A stretch of DNA of 64,000 nt, taken from contig CAMIYM010000003.1 in assembly GCA_946403085.1 (NCBI GenBank), forward strand, positions 124,001 through 188,000, read 5' to 3'. The notes under the pieces are model-generated. The model made no database searches. It saw nothing but the letters and a program-made list of their open reading frames with translations, and was not told the origin of the DNA. The position numbers and the translations under genes were made by a program. This DNA comes from an uncultured Clostridia bacterium. Its GTDB lineage: Bacteria; Bacillota; Clostridia; Saccharofermentanales; Saccharofermentanaceae. Numbering within the stretch: the stretch's first letter is position 1; each line of letters begins with the position of its first letter. Shown piece by piece: positions 8,972-18,229 of the stretch.

Positions 8972-9652
8972 ATGTCTTACAGATTGTTGATAGTTGAAGA
9001 TTCATTGGAACTGCTCGAAGCTGTGAGCGACTTCTATCGCGAGGAAGGCGCCGGGCTTTGGGATGTCGTGACTGCATCAGACGGAAATGATGCTTTGGCC
9101 AAGGTCACGGAAGGACCTTTCGACCTCATACTGCTGGACATAATGCTCCCCGGAGCGTCAGGCTTTGATATATGCAGAGCAGCCCGCCGCAAGAGCGACT
9201 GCCCGATCATATTCCTGACTGCTTTAGGTTCTGAAGATAACATCTTGAAAGGTTATGAGACCGGTTGTGATGACTATGTCGTCAAGCCGTTCTCTACAAG
9301 GCATCTCTATGCGAAAAGCCTGGCTCTTCTTAAGCGCGCGAATAAGGGCAGCGATGGTGAAGAATTGAGATGCGGTGACATATCACTTAACAAAAAGTCT
9401 ATGATCGTCAAAGTAAAAGATAAAGAGATAACGATCAATTCAAAAGAATACTTCCTTCTCCTTTATCTTCTCGAGAATAAAGACTCGGTACTGTCCAGGA
9501 AGAATATCCTGGATCATGTCTGGGGCGATGTGCTCGATGTAAATGACCGCGTTGTCGATAACACGATAAGAAGGCTCCGTGAATGCTTGGGGGATTCTTC
9601 CGGCCAGATCAAGACGGTTATAGGCAGGGGTTACCGTATAACGGAGGCTTGA
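8972..9652 (+). CDS. OmpR/PhoB-family response regulator
   Basis: A 226-residue protein. The ATG at 8972 follows GGAGG at a good distance, whereas earlier in-frame methionines do not. The receiver domain is residues 1-120, with the phosphoacceptor at D56 (LLDIMLPG), a TALG threonine segment and K in VVKPF. The C-terminal winged helix (about 130-226) ends with the typical VVDNTIRRLRECLG and GRGYRI region. It is followed immediately by its histidine kinase, with which it forms a two-component system. Regulated genes are unknown; direct repeats upstream of its own start suggest it controls itself. Confidence 0.93.
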   Translation: MSYRLLIVEDSLELLEAVSDFYREEGAGLWDVVTASDGNDALAKVTEGPFDLILLDIMLPGASGFDICRAARRKSDCPIIFLTALGSEDNILKGYETGCDDYVVKPFSTRHLYAKSLALLKRANKGSDGEELRCGDISLNKKSMIVKVKDKEITINSKEYFLLLYLLENKDSVLSRKNILDHVWGDVLDVNDRVVDNTIRRLRECLGDSSGQIKTVIGRGYRITEA

Positions 9653-9657
9653 TTAAT

Positions 9658-11259
9658 ATGAAGGCTAAAAACTACAAGATCAAAAAACCGGGATTCATTG
9701 TCCCTTATATTATCAGTCTGCTCGTAACTCTTCTGGTATTTGCATTTCTGGGTTCGCTCTTTGTAGCGGCAGTGTATATCGAATATGTATATGAAGTTCA
9801 GGAAGAAAAAGAAAATTACGATTATTACATACGAGAAAGCATGGCAGAGTATTATGATGATTCTGATAATGATGTTCAGATATTTTCCGTGACTGAAGCA
9901 GACATCTCCAAGATAAAGGCAGGCGTGGCCGAGCGTTATGCCCAGACTGGACAAAGATACAGGATCCACATAGGCGGGTTCAATGTGATCGATGCATCAC
10001 GGACAGCTGTCGTATATTGTGTGTTAGTAGATCCCGACAATCCGGATGCCACAGTCAGTCATACACTGAGATTGGCAGATAACAGGTTCCTGGAAAAATT
10101 CGATACAGAAGAAATATCGAAAATGAAATGCATTGATTCTGACGGACTTGATCATTTCAGGAAGAGCCCAAGATTCCAGTTTAATGTTCGTGAGTTCTAT
10201 GCAGATTTTAACAGAGGACTTTTCATTCCGGTTGAGATAGAGATGTGTACTGTGACTGCCCTTAAGACCAACTACAGTCCCACGGGAGTTATAGTAAAAT
10301 TCGATCCCGGCAATACGGACGGATATACACATATCGTAACTGACAATAAGACTTTTCGTGACATAGTTGATAAGAAGACATATATAGCGTGGGGCGATGT
10401 AATAGGATTTGAAGGCCCTGATAATGATGCAGATTATATTATCTCGGCAGAAGAAACGGGATACAGTTATGAAGCGACGGAGCTTAAAGCTGTCTCATTT
10501 ACAGAGACAAATAAAGATCTTATACGCAATGTTATTCTGATCGTTATATGGCTTGCAGCTGCATTTGCATTCATTCCTGCATCAATAAGTTATAACAAAA
10601 AGAAAAGGATCTTCGATACATTTGAATATCGCCGCAAGATGGTTGACGCGATGGCACATGACCTTAAGACTCCTATGGCAGCTGCAACTGCTTATGCGGA
10701 GAACCTTTCCAATCACATAGGAACAGACAAGCAGGACTACTATGCTGGAAAGATAGAAGAGAACATAGCCAGGATGAACAGTATGGTGAACAGTATCCTG
10801 GACTTTTCGAGGTCTGAGAATGCCGGTATTAAGATCAGTAAAGAGGATACTGATATTGGTGCAGTAATAACTAAAGTATTGGGCGAAAATGAGCATATAA
10901 TTGCAGATCGTTCAGTAAAGATCGTTTATGACGAAAAGAATGAGATCATTAGGACTGATCCGGAATTATTCAGCCAGGCTATAGCAAATCTTATCAGCAA
11001 TGCTGTGATTCATTGCAAAGAAGGTTCCACTGTAGAGATCAGTGTAGGCAAAGGCAAAGTCGTGATCACAAATACCATTGACGGGGATTTGGGCGACGTA
11101 GGAAAACTGAAAGAACCTTTTGTGAAGGGAAGATCTGAAAGAGGCAGCACCGGCACAGGATTAGGTCTTGCCATAGCTGATAATAATCTCGCGATGCTGG
11201 GATCAAAACTGGATCTTAAGACTGAAGACGGCAAGTTTATTGCGGCAATTACTCTGTAA
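9658..11259 (+). CDS. Sensor histidine kinase
   Basis: A 533-residue membrane sensor kinase. The start at 9658 is chosen because GGAGG lies at 9643-9647; upstream in-frame codons overlap the regulator. There is a membrane helix at about residues 13-38, an extracytoplasmic sensor region of some 250 residues with no family I recognise, and a second helix at about 285-305. The HisKA domain follows with H334 (AMAHDLKTPM), then an HATPase with NLISNAV (N box) and GTGLGLAIADNN (G2 box). It is the cognate partner of the response regulator encoded five bases upstream. The signal is unknown. Confidence 0.92.
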   Translation: MKAKNYKIKKPGFIVPYIISLLVTLLVFAFLGSLFVAAVYIEYVYEVQEEKENYDYYIRESMAEYYDDSDNDVQIFSVTEADISKIKAGVAERYAQTGQRYRIHIGGFNVIDASRTAVVYCVLVDPDNPDATVSHTLRLADNRFLEKFDTEEISKMKCIDSDGLDHFRKSPRFQFNVREFYADFNRGLFIPVEIEMCTVTALKTNYSPTGVIVKFDPGNTDGYTHIVTDNKTFRDIVDKKTYIAWGDVIGFEGPDNDADYIISAEETGYSYEATELKAVSFTETNKDLIRNVILIVIWLAAAFAFIPASISYNKKKRIFDTFEYRRKMVDAMAHDLKTPMAAATAYAENLSNHIGTDKQDYYAGKIEENIARMNSMVNSILDFSRSENAGIKISKEDTDIGAVITKVLGENEHIIADRSVKIVYDEKNEIIRTDPELFSQAIANLISNAVIHCKEGSTVEISVGKGKVVITNTIDGDLGDVGKLKEPFVKGRSERGSTGTGLGLAIADNNLAMLGSKLDLKTEDGKFIAAITL

Positions 11260-11333
11260 TTCCAACGCATATCAAGGATGAATCTGAACAGTTCTGCTAT
11301 AATAAGGAACATTCAGATTCATTTCTTTTGAGA

Positions 11334-12506
11334 ATGCGGGATTTAAATATGGATTGTTTTGCAGATAAAAAGATATTACTTAAGATAACGGCATGTACAC
11401 TCATGGCTTCGATGACTGCTGCGATGTTCTCAGGATGCAGCGGCAAAGCAGAAGATACAGAGCCTTCACTGGTTCCGACTACTACTACGACAGAGACTGA
11501 AGCGACAACTACTGAAACAAGTACGCAGATTACATATACAGCTGATGATTTAAGAAAAGCCGGTGTAAACGAACTTAATTCCGTTCCGATCCTCATGTAC
11601 CACAGAGTCTATGGCATGAAGAATGATGAGACGGAATTTACCGGCGGCAATGTCGATAAGGACGGCTATAACAGAACGTCCGAAGCTTTTGAAGCGGATC
11701 TTAGAAGATACTATCAAGATGGTTACCGCATGATGAGGCTGACAGACTATGTCGACGGCAATATCGATGTCGCATTCGGATACAGCCCCATTATCCTGAC
11801 TTTTGATGACGGTATCAGAGACGTTGTCATTCAGGGCTGGAACGACGACGGCTCTCCGATTCTTGACCCTACATGTGCTCTTGCTATCCTGGAAAAGATA
11901 AAGAAAGAGTTCCCTGATTACAATGTAACGGCAACATTCTTTCTGAATTATAAGCTTTTCAACAACAATGATGCGGATGACAGGAAAGTCATGAAGTGGA
12001 TGGTCGATAACGGTTATGATATCGGCAATCACACATACGATCATAAGACTCTCGGTAAGTGTGACGCAGCAGAGATCGAGAAGCAGATCGGCTCGATGTA
12101 TAAGCTCCTGAATGAGATCATTCCCGGACAGTATGTAAACATCGTTGCTTTGCCTTATGGTTCACCTGAGACTTTCCCTCCCGAAAAGCCTCAGTATGAG
12201 AAGATATTCTCCGGTACATATGAAGGTTTTTCTTATACGACAAAGTCTTCGCTCCTTTGTTCCTGGACAAGATCTTATTCGCCTTTTGTAAGAGATTATG
12301 ATGTCAGACGTTTAAGAAGAATAAGAGGTTACGATAACAACGGAAAAGACTGGGATATCGAGATGAACTTCAAGCAGTTAAGTGAGGGAAGGAGATATAT
12401 CTCAGACGGTAATCCGGATACGATCGTATTCCCGTCATCCGATAACAGCAAAGGTGACTGGCTTAAGAACACATACGGTCACCAGGTGATCACTTACGAT
12501 AAATAA
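11334..12506 (+). CDS. Polysaccharide deacetylase (NodB-fold) lipoprotein
   Basis: About 390 residues. An N-terminal signal ends in a lipobox-like MFSGC, then a Thr/Glu-rich linker (about residues 40-65) before the enzyme domain. NodB-type motifs are TFDDG (metal-binding Asp) and GNHTYDH (two metal-ligand His), so it probably removes acetyl groups from peptidoglycan or another glycan outside the cell, using a divalent metal. TTG at 11328, ATG at 11334 and ATG at 11349 are all in frame; I chose 11334. A TATAAT lies at 11298-11303 but no clear -35 box is seen. The gene ends at a bidirectional terminator shared with the LysR gene. Confidence 0.88.
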   Translation: MRDLNMDCFADKKILLKITACTLMASMTAAMFSGCSGKAEDTEPSLVPTTTTTETEATTTETSTQITYTADDLRKAGVNELNSVPILMYHRVYGMKNDETEFTGGNVDKDGYNRTSEAFEADLRRYYQDGYRMMRLTDYVDGNIDVAFGYSPIILTFDDGIRDVVIQGWNDDGSPILDPTCALAILEKIKKEFPDYNVTATFFLNYKLFNNNDADDRKVMKWMVDNGYDIGNHTYDHKTLGKCDAAEIEKQIGSMYKLLNEIIPGQYVNIVALPYGSPETFPPEKPQYEKIFSGTYEGFSYTTKSSLLCSWTRSYSPFVRDYDVRRLRRIRGYDNNGKDWDIEMNFKQLSEGRRYISDGNPDTIVFPSSDNSKGDWLKNTYGHQVITYDK

Positions 12507-12514
12507 AGATATAA

Positions 12515-12544
12515 AAAGCCGCCTCACATTCTTGAGACGGCTTT
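12515..12544. terminator. Bidirectional intrinsic terminator
   Basis: AAAGCCGCCTCA (12515-12526) pairs with TGAGACGGCTTT (12533-12544) with one mismatch and a six-base loop. A-rich and T-rich flanks lie on the two sides. It separates the convergent deacetylase and LysR genes. Confidence 0.8.
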
Positions 12545-12565
12545 CTTCTTGTTTTCGAAAAAGAA

Positions 12566-13450
12566 TTATGCGTATTTATTCCTTACATGCTCTATGAATT
12601 TCATTGCCAGAGCACTAGGCGTTTTCTCTTTGTCCCATGACAGTACATAGTCGACATTAACGATAGGTGTAATGGTCTTTACGACTACATTGGAATCTGC
12701 TGAGATATTCTTGGCAACTGATGCGGGGAAGATCGCTATGCCGATGTTCTTATCGACGAGCTTTGATGCATTGGATGAGTGCGCCGTCTTAACAATGAAG
12801 TGAGGTTCTTTTCCTGTTGATTCGAACCAGCTTCTGATCTCTTCTTCTCTTGAGTGTCTTGATGAGATGATAAGATCTGTATCAACAAGCTCTTTAAGGG
12901 TAACGGTCTTCTTCTTGGACTTGGCAAGAGGATGATTGCCTGGGATGATCGCAGCCCACGGATCGCTGTAGACCGTAATGCCGTCCAGATGTTCTGTGTT
13001 AAGAGGTGTCATGGTAATGGCAAGCTCAAGAAGACCTGACTTCATTCTGTATGTAAGATCATCCACGGTGCCGCACCAGAGGTTATAGGTAACATTAGGG
13101 AATTCTTCCTTAAAGCTTGAGATCCATTCCGCAGCAAGTGAAGGACCGTTACTGTCTACGTGTCCGAGATATAAGGTGCCGCTTAAGCCTTTCTTAACGT
13201 CAGAGATCTCTGTCTTTGCAATGTCTGCAAGTGCTAAGATCTGTTCTCCTCTTCTCTTCAGGGCAAGGCCTTCGGGAGTAAGGGTTACGTGACGTTTGCC
13301 TCTGATAACGAGTGTACAGCCAAGTTCTTCCTCAAGATCCATAAGAGCTCTCGAGAGAGGCGGCTGGGATATGTGAAGACGCTCGGCAGCGCGTGTGATA
13401 TTACGTTCCTCTGCAACAGTTAAGAAATAACGTATTTGACGCAGATCCAT
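12566..13450 (-). CDS. LysR-family transcriptional regulator, likely control of glutamate synthase
   Basis: A 294-residue LysR regulator. The N-terminal winged helix-turn-helix is clear (MDLRQIRYFLTVAEERNITRA, then AERLHISQPPLSRAL). The co-inducer domain spans about residues 90-290. The gene is divergent from gltB, the arrangement seen for GltC of Bacillus subtilis, which activates gltAB in response to the 2-oxoglutarate and glutamate balance. A T-N11-A box and a second palindrome over the gltB -35 region lie between the two genes. The symbol gltC is not assigned because LysR paralogues are many and only position supports it. Confidence 0.9.
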   Translation of the reverse strand: MDLRQIRYFLTVAEERNITRAAERLHISQPPLSRALMDLEEELGCTLVIRGKRHVTLTPEGLALKRRGEQILALADIAKTEISDVKKGLSGTLYLGHVDSNGPSLAAEWISSFKEEFPNVTYNLWCGTVDDLTYRMKSGLLELAITMTPLNTEHLDGITVYSDPWAAIIPGNHPLAKSKKKTVTLKELVDTDLIISSRHSREEEIRSWFESTGKEPHFIVKTAHSSNASKLVDKNIGIAIFPASVAKNISADSNVVVKTITPIVNVDYVLSWDKEKTPSALAMKFIEHVRNKYA

Positions 13451-13474
13451 GTATTTACCTCCTGGTTTCGAATC

Positions 13475-13605
13475 ATACCCTAAAGGTATTGTTATACGAA
13501 TATTATATGTATTTTATTTCCTAAGCCCCAAGCGATACAATCTCACTTGAAATCAGTTAACGATATTCTAAACGCATTGAAAAAGAATATCAATACTCGT
13601 AGAGA
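13475..13605 (+). promoter_or_regulatory. LysR-type boxes and gltB promoter
   Basis: ATACC-CTAAA-GGTAT (13475-13489) is a T-N11-A LysR box near the LysR gene. A second perfect inverted repeat, GATATTCT (13562-13569) with AGAATATC (13584-13591), overlaps a -35 TTGAAA (13577-13582). The -10 TAGAGA follows after 17 bases (13600-13605). Such a paired arrangement fits recognition and activation sites of a LysR regulator. A CCGGCA/TGCCGG inverted repeat in the 5' leader (about 13617-13656) is also visible. Confidence 0.55.
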
Positions 13606-13672
13606 ATGATTTCGAGACCGGCACAGATCATGGTGGATGAAAGATGGAACTGCCGGCTGGGTGGAGGAGAAT

Positions 13673-16600
13673 ATGAGACCATACGAGAAGAAGTATGTAG
13701 ATGAATGCTATAGAGCAATGCAGGAAGAACATGATGCCTGCGGTATCGGCTTAGTAGTTAACATTGATGGTAAAAAAGAATACCGTACTCTTGATGATGC
13801 TTTATCCATTGTAGAGAAGTTAGAGCACAGAGCAGGTAAGGACGCATCAGGCGAAGTAGGTGACGGCGTCGGAATTCTTGTACAGATATCACATAAGTTC
13901 TTTAAGAATGCTGCAAAAGAGTCAGGCATCGAAGTAAAGGACGAAGGTGACTACGGTATCGGTATGTTCTTCCTTCCCAAGGATGCGAAGAAGAGAACTC
14001 TTGCGATGCGTATGTTCAAGGTCATTTCCGAGAAGAACGGACTTAAGATCCTTGGCTGGAGAGAGGTTCCCACTAATCCTGATATCCTTGGAAAAGTTGC
14101 AAGAGATGCGATGCCTGTTATCATGCAGTGCTTTATTGGACGCCCTGAAGGCTGCGAAAAGGGTCTTGCTTTCGACCGTATGCTCTATGTCGCAAGAAGA
14201 GAGTTCGAGCAGAGCACGGACGATACATATATTACTTCTTTATCTTCAAGAACTATCGTATATAAGGGCATGTTCCTCGTAGGACAGCTCCGTAAGTTCT
14301 ATGACGATCTCCAGAGCAAGGACTATGAGACAGCAATCGCAATGGTCCACTCAAGATTCTCAACAAATACAACACCTTCATGGGAGAGAGCACATCCTTA
14401 CAGAATGATCGCTCACAACGGTGAGATCAACACGATCAGAGGTAACTTCGACAGAATGCTCGCCCGTGAAGAGACATTGTACAGCCCTTCGATCGAGAAC
14501 GACGTAGATAAGATCTTCCCGATCATCCATAAGACGGGTTCTGACTCTGCGATGCTCGACAACACGTTGGAGTTCTTCATGATGAACGGAATCCCGCTTC
14601 CTCTGGCAGTCATGATGATGATCCCTGAGCCCTGGAAGAACGATTCTTACATGGAGCAGGAAAAGAAAGATTTCTATCATTACTATGCAACCATGATGGA
14701 ACCCTGGGACGGTCCTGCAGCTATTCTTTTTACAGACGGTGTTATTGCAGGCGCTACACTCGACCGTAACGGCTTAAGACCTTCCAGATATTACATCACA
14801 GACGATAACAGACTTATCCTCTCATCAGAGGTAGGCGTACTTGATATCGAGCCTGAGCATATCGTAAAGAAGTCCAGACTGCAGCCCGGCCGTATCCTCC
14901 TGATCGATACGGAAAAGGGTAAGCTCGTATCTGACGAAGAGTGCAAGAAGTACTATTCTGAAAAGCACCCTTACGGTGAGTGGCTCGCATTAAATCTCCT
15001 TCACTTATCTGAACTCAAGATCCCCAACAAGAAGATCCCGGTTCATACACAGGAGATGAGAAATAAGCTCTATAAAGTATTCGGTTATACTTTCGAAGAC
15101 GTTAAGAATGAGATCCTGCCGATGGCTACGAACAAGGTTGAGGCAACAGCTTCAATGGGTACGGATATCCCTCTCGCAGTTCTCTCAGAAAAGCACCAGC
15201 TTCTGTTCTCATTCTTCAAGCAGCTCTTCGCACAGGTTACAAACCCGCCGATCGACTCCATCAGAGAAGAGATCGTTACAGATACAACAGTTTATATCGG
15301 TTCCGACGGTAACCTCCTGGAAGAAAAGAGCGGCAACTGCAGAGTACTCGAAGTAAATAACCCGATCCTCACAGGCGTTGACTTGGTTAAGATCAAGTCT
15401 TTGAACCAGCCGGGCTTTAAGACAGCTACTGTATCTATTCTTTACTATAAGAACACATCGCTCGAGAAGGCTTTGGACCAGCTCCTTATCACTGTAGATA
15501 GAACATGTGCAAAGGGCGCCAACATCATCGTTCTCTCAGACAGAGGCATCGATGAGAACCACGTTGCAATCCCTTCGCTCCTCGCAGTATCCGCAGTAGA
15601 GCAGCATCTGGTCCAGACAAGAAAGAGAACGGCAGTTTCCCTCATCATCGAGAGCGGCGAGCCCAGAGATGTACACCAGATGGCAACGCTCCTTGGCTTC
15701 GGTGCACGTGCGATCAATCCTTACCTTGCACATGAGTGCATCGCTGAGATGATCGACAAGGGAATCCTCGATAAGGATTACCATACTGCAATCGATGACT
15801 ATAACTACGCTATCCTTCACGGTATCGTTAAGACATCCGCAAAGATGGGTATTTCCACACTGCAGTCTTACCAGTCCGCAAAGATCTTCGAAGCAGTCGG
15901 TATCTGCAAAGAAGTAGTAGATAAGTACTTCACGGGTATCGTAAGCCGTGTAGGCGGTATCGGTCTCGAAGAGATCTCAGAAGGAATCCTTTTCAGACAC
16001 GACAAGGCTTTCGATCCCATGGGACTCGAAAACGATGAGACTTTGGACAGCACGGGCTTCCATAACTTGAGAAGCGGTGATGACAAGGAAGATCATCTGT
16101 ATAACCCCAAGACGATCGTTGCCCTCCAGAAGGCAGTAAGAGAAGGTTCTTACGAACTCTTTAAGGAATATACGGCAATCGTAGATAATGAGAAGCCCCA
16201 TACATTAAGAGGACTCCTCGCATTCAAGAAGACAGGCAATTCTATCCCTATCGAGGAAGTTGAACCTGCTTCAGAGATCGTTAAGAGATTTAAGACCGGC
16301 GCTATGTCTTATGGTTCTATCTCAAAGGAAGCACACGAGTGCATGGCGATCGCTATGAACCGTCTGGGCGGCAAGTCCAATACAGGTGAGGGCGGTGAGT
16401 CACCCGAGAGATTCGGTACAGAGAAGAACTCCAAGATCAAGCAGGTCGCATCAGGCAGATTCGGTGTTACAAGCGAATACTTAAACAGCGCTGAAGAGAT
16501 CCAGATCAAGATGGCTCAGGGTGCAAAGCCCGGTGAAGGCGGACATCTCCCCGGAAAGAAAGTCTATCCCTGGATCGCTGAGAGAAGATATTCAACACCC

Positions 16601-18214
16601 GGTGTTGCTCTTATCTCACCTCCGCCTCATCACGATATCTATTCGATCGAAGACTTGGCACAGCTCATCTACGATCTGAAGAATGCAAACAGAAAAGCAA
16701 GGATCTCCGTTAAGCTCGTATCCGAAGCAGGCGTTGGTACTATCGCATGCGGCGTTGCTAAGGCAGGCGCACAGGTAATCCTGATCTCAGGTTACGACGG
16801 CGGTACAGGTGCAGCTCCTGCAAGCTCCATCCACAACGCAGGTCTTCCTTGGGAATTAGGTCTTGCTGAGACACACCATGCGTTGATCGAGAGCGGACTT
16901 AGAGGAAGAGTTGCAGTCGAGACGGACGGTAAGCTCATGAGCGGCAGAGACGTTGCTATCGCAGCACTCTTAGGCGCTGAGGAATTCGGTTTTGCTACAG
17001 CACCTCTGGTATCCATGGGATGCATGATGATGAGAGTCTGCAACAAGGATACATGCCCGTTTGGTATCGCATGCCAGAACGAGGAATTAAGAAAGAGATT
17101 TAAGGGTAAGCCCGAGCACGTTATGAACTTCATGCTCTTCATCGCAGAAGAGTTAAGAGAGATCATGGCAGAGCTTGGTTTCAGAACAGTCGACGAGATG
17201 GTCGGAAGATCCGATCTCCTCAAGGTTAAGGACAAGCAGATAACAAAGAGAGCCGAGATGGTCTCTCTCGCACAGATTATAGATCCGTCTTATGCGGATT
17301 CCGAAGTACGCCATTTCGAGCCTGACCATGTATTCGACTTCGAGCTCGAAAAGACGATCGACGAGAGAGTATTCCTCCCTGAACTCGCAAAAGGCCTTAA
17401 GAAAGGATCCATCAAGATTACTGACGTTAAGGTATCGAGTACCGACAGAGCAGTAGGAACTATCTTAGGTTCGGAGATCACAGCCGAATACGGAACAGAG
17501 TTGGCAGATGACAGCGTCATCGTAGAACTTACGGGCGGCGGCGGCCAGAGCTTCGGTGCATTCATTCCGAAGGGCCTGACATTAAAGCTCACAGGTGATG
17601 CGAATGACGGATTCGGAAAAGGATTATCCGGCGGCAAGCTCATCATCAAGCCTAATGAGAATTCCGGATTTGATCCTTCAAAGAATGTCATCATCGGAAA
17701 CGTCGCACTTTACGGTGCAACAAATGGTACAGCATACGTCTGCGGCGTAGCTGGTGAGAGATTCATGATCAGAAACTCAGGCGCTACGGGCGTATGCGAA
17801 GGTACCGGTGACCACGGCCTGGAATACATGACAGGCGGTAAGGCCGTAATCCTCGGCGAAGTAGGAAAGAACTTCGCAGCAGGTATGAGCGGCGGTATGG
17901 CGTACGTATTGGATGAACATCACACACTCTATACAAAGATCAACAAGGCTTTGGTAGAGATGAGCGAGATCACAGAAGACGCAGATAAGAATGAGCTCAA
18001 AACGATCCTTCAAGATTATGAGCAGGCAACAGGATCTTCAAAAGCGAAGGCAATACTTCAAGATTTCGACAAGTATGTTGGAAGCTTTAAGAAGATCATC
18101 CCGACAGATTACCGTCACATGCTGACCTTGATCGCCAAGTACGAAGAACAAGGTATTGCACGTGAACAGGCAGTCTACGAAGCATTCAAAGAATTCACTA
18201 AAGTCGGTGCTTGA
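13673..18214 (+). CDS. gltB: Glutamate synthase large subunit
   Basis: A 1513-residue enzyme that makes two glutamates from glutamine and 2-oxoglutarate. The ATG at 13673 is preceded by GGAGG; it leaves a 22-residue propeptide before the nucleophile C23 (ACGIGL), which is exposed by autocleavage. Domain order is the class II amidotransferase (to about residue 430), the central domain, the FMN-binding TIM barrel (about 800-1200) and the C-terminal GXGXG beta-helix. The 3Fe-4S ligands C1117, C1123 and C1128 have the usual C-X5-C-X4-C spacing. GltD is 15 bases downstream and should supply NADPH electrons. Length and motifs are normal. Confidence 0.97.
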   Translation: MRPYEKKYVDECYRAMQEEHDACGIGLVVNIDGKKEYRTLDDALSIVEKLEHRAGKDASGEVGDGVGILVQISHKFFKNAAKESGIEVKDEGDYGIGMFFLPKDAKKRTLAMRMFKVISEKNGLKILGWREVPTNPDILGKVARDAMPVIMQCFIGRPEGCEKGLAFDRMLYVARREFEQSTDDTYITSLSSRTIVYKGMFLVGQLRKFYDDLQSKDYETAIAMVHSRFSTNTTPSWERAHPYRMIAHNGEINTIRGNFDRMLAREETLYSPSIENDVDKIFPIIHKTGSDSAMLDNTLEFFMMNGIPLPLAVMMMIPEPWKNDSYMEQEKKDFYHYYATMMEPWDGPAAILFTDGVIAGATLDRNGLRPSRYYITDDNRLILSSEVGVLDIEPEHIVKKSRLQPGRILLIDTEKGKLVSDEECKKYYSEKHPYGEWLALNLLHLSELKIPNKKIPVHTQEMRNKLYKVFGYTFEDVKNEILPMATNKVEATASMGTDIPLAVLSEKHQLLFSFFKQLFAQVTNPPIDSIREEIVTDTTVYIGSDGNLLEEKSGNCRVLEVNNPILTGVDLVKIKSLNQPGFKTATVSILYYKNTSLEKALDQLLITVDRTCAKGANIIVLSDRGIDENHVAIPSLLAVSAVEQHLVQTRKRTAVSLIIESGEPRDVHQMATLLGFGARAINPYLAHECIAEMIDKGILDKDYHTAIDDYNYAILHGIVKTSAKMGISTLQSYQSAKIFEAVGICKEVVDKYFTGIVSRVGGIGLEEISEGILFRHDKAFDPMGLENDETLDSTGFHNLRSGDDKEDHLYNPKTIVALQKAVREGSYELFKEYTAIVDNEKPHTLRGLLAFKKTGNSIPIEEVEPASEIVKRFKTGAMSYGSISKEAHECMAIAMNRLGGKSNTGEGGESPERFGTEKNSKIKQVASGRFGVTSEYLNSAEEIQIKMAQGAKPGEGGHLPGKKVYPWIAERRYSTPGVALISPPPHHDIYSIEDLAQLIYDLKNANRKARISVKLVSEAGVGTIACGVAKAGAQVILISGYDGGTGAAPASSIHNAGLPWELGLAETHHALIESGLRGRVAVETDGKLMSGRDVAIAALLGAEEFGFATAPLVSMGCMMMRVCNKDTCPFGIACQNEELRKRFKGKPEHVMNFMLFIAEELREIMAELGFRTVDEMVGRSDLLKVKDKQITKRAEMVSLAQIIDPSYADSEVRHFEPDHVFDFELEKTIDERVFLPELAKGLKKGSIKITDVKVSSTDRAVGTILGSEITAEYGTELADDSVIVELTGGGGQSFGAFIPKGLTLKLTGDANDGFGKGLSGGKLIIKPNENSGFDPSKNVIIGNVALYGATNGTAYVCGVAGERFMIRNSGATGVCEGTGDHGLEYMTGGKAVILGEVGKNFAAGMSGGMAYVLDEHHTLYTKINKALVEMSEITEDADKNELKTILQDYEQATGSSKAKAILQDFDKYVGSFKKIIPTDYRHMLTLIAKYEEQGIAREQAVYEAFKEFTKVGA

Positions 18215-18229
18215 TATCAGGAGGATCTT

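Noticed and set aside
13708..17694. Long antisense reading frames inside gltB
   Set aside because: They mirror the strong codon bias of gltB, have no ribosome binding sites and encode low-complexity proteins with no known domains.
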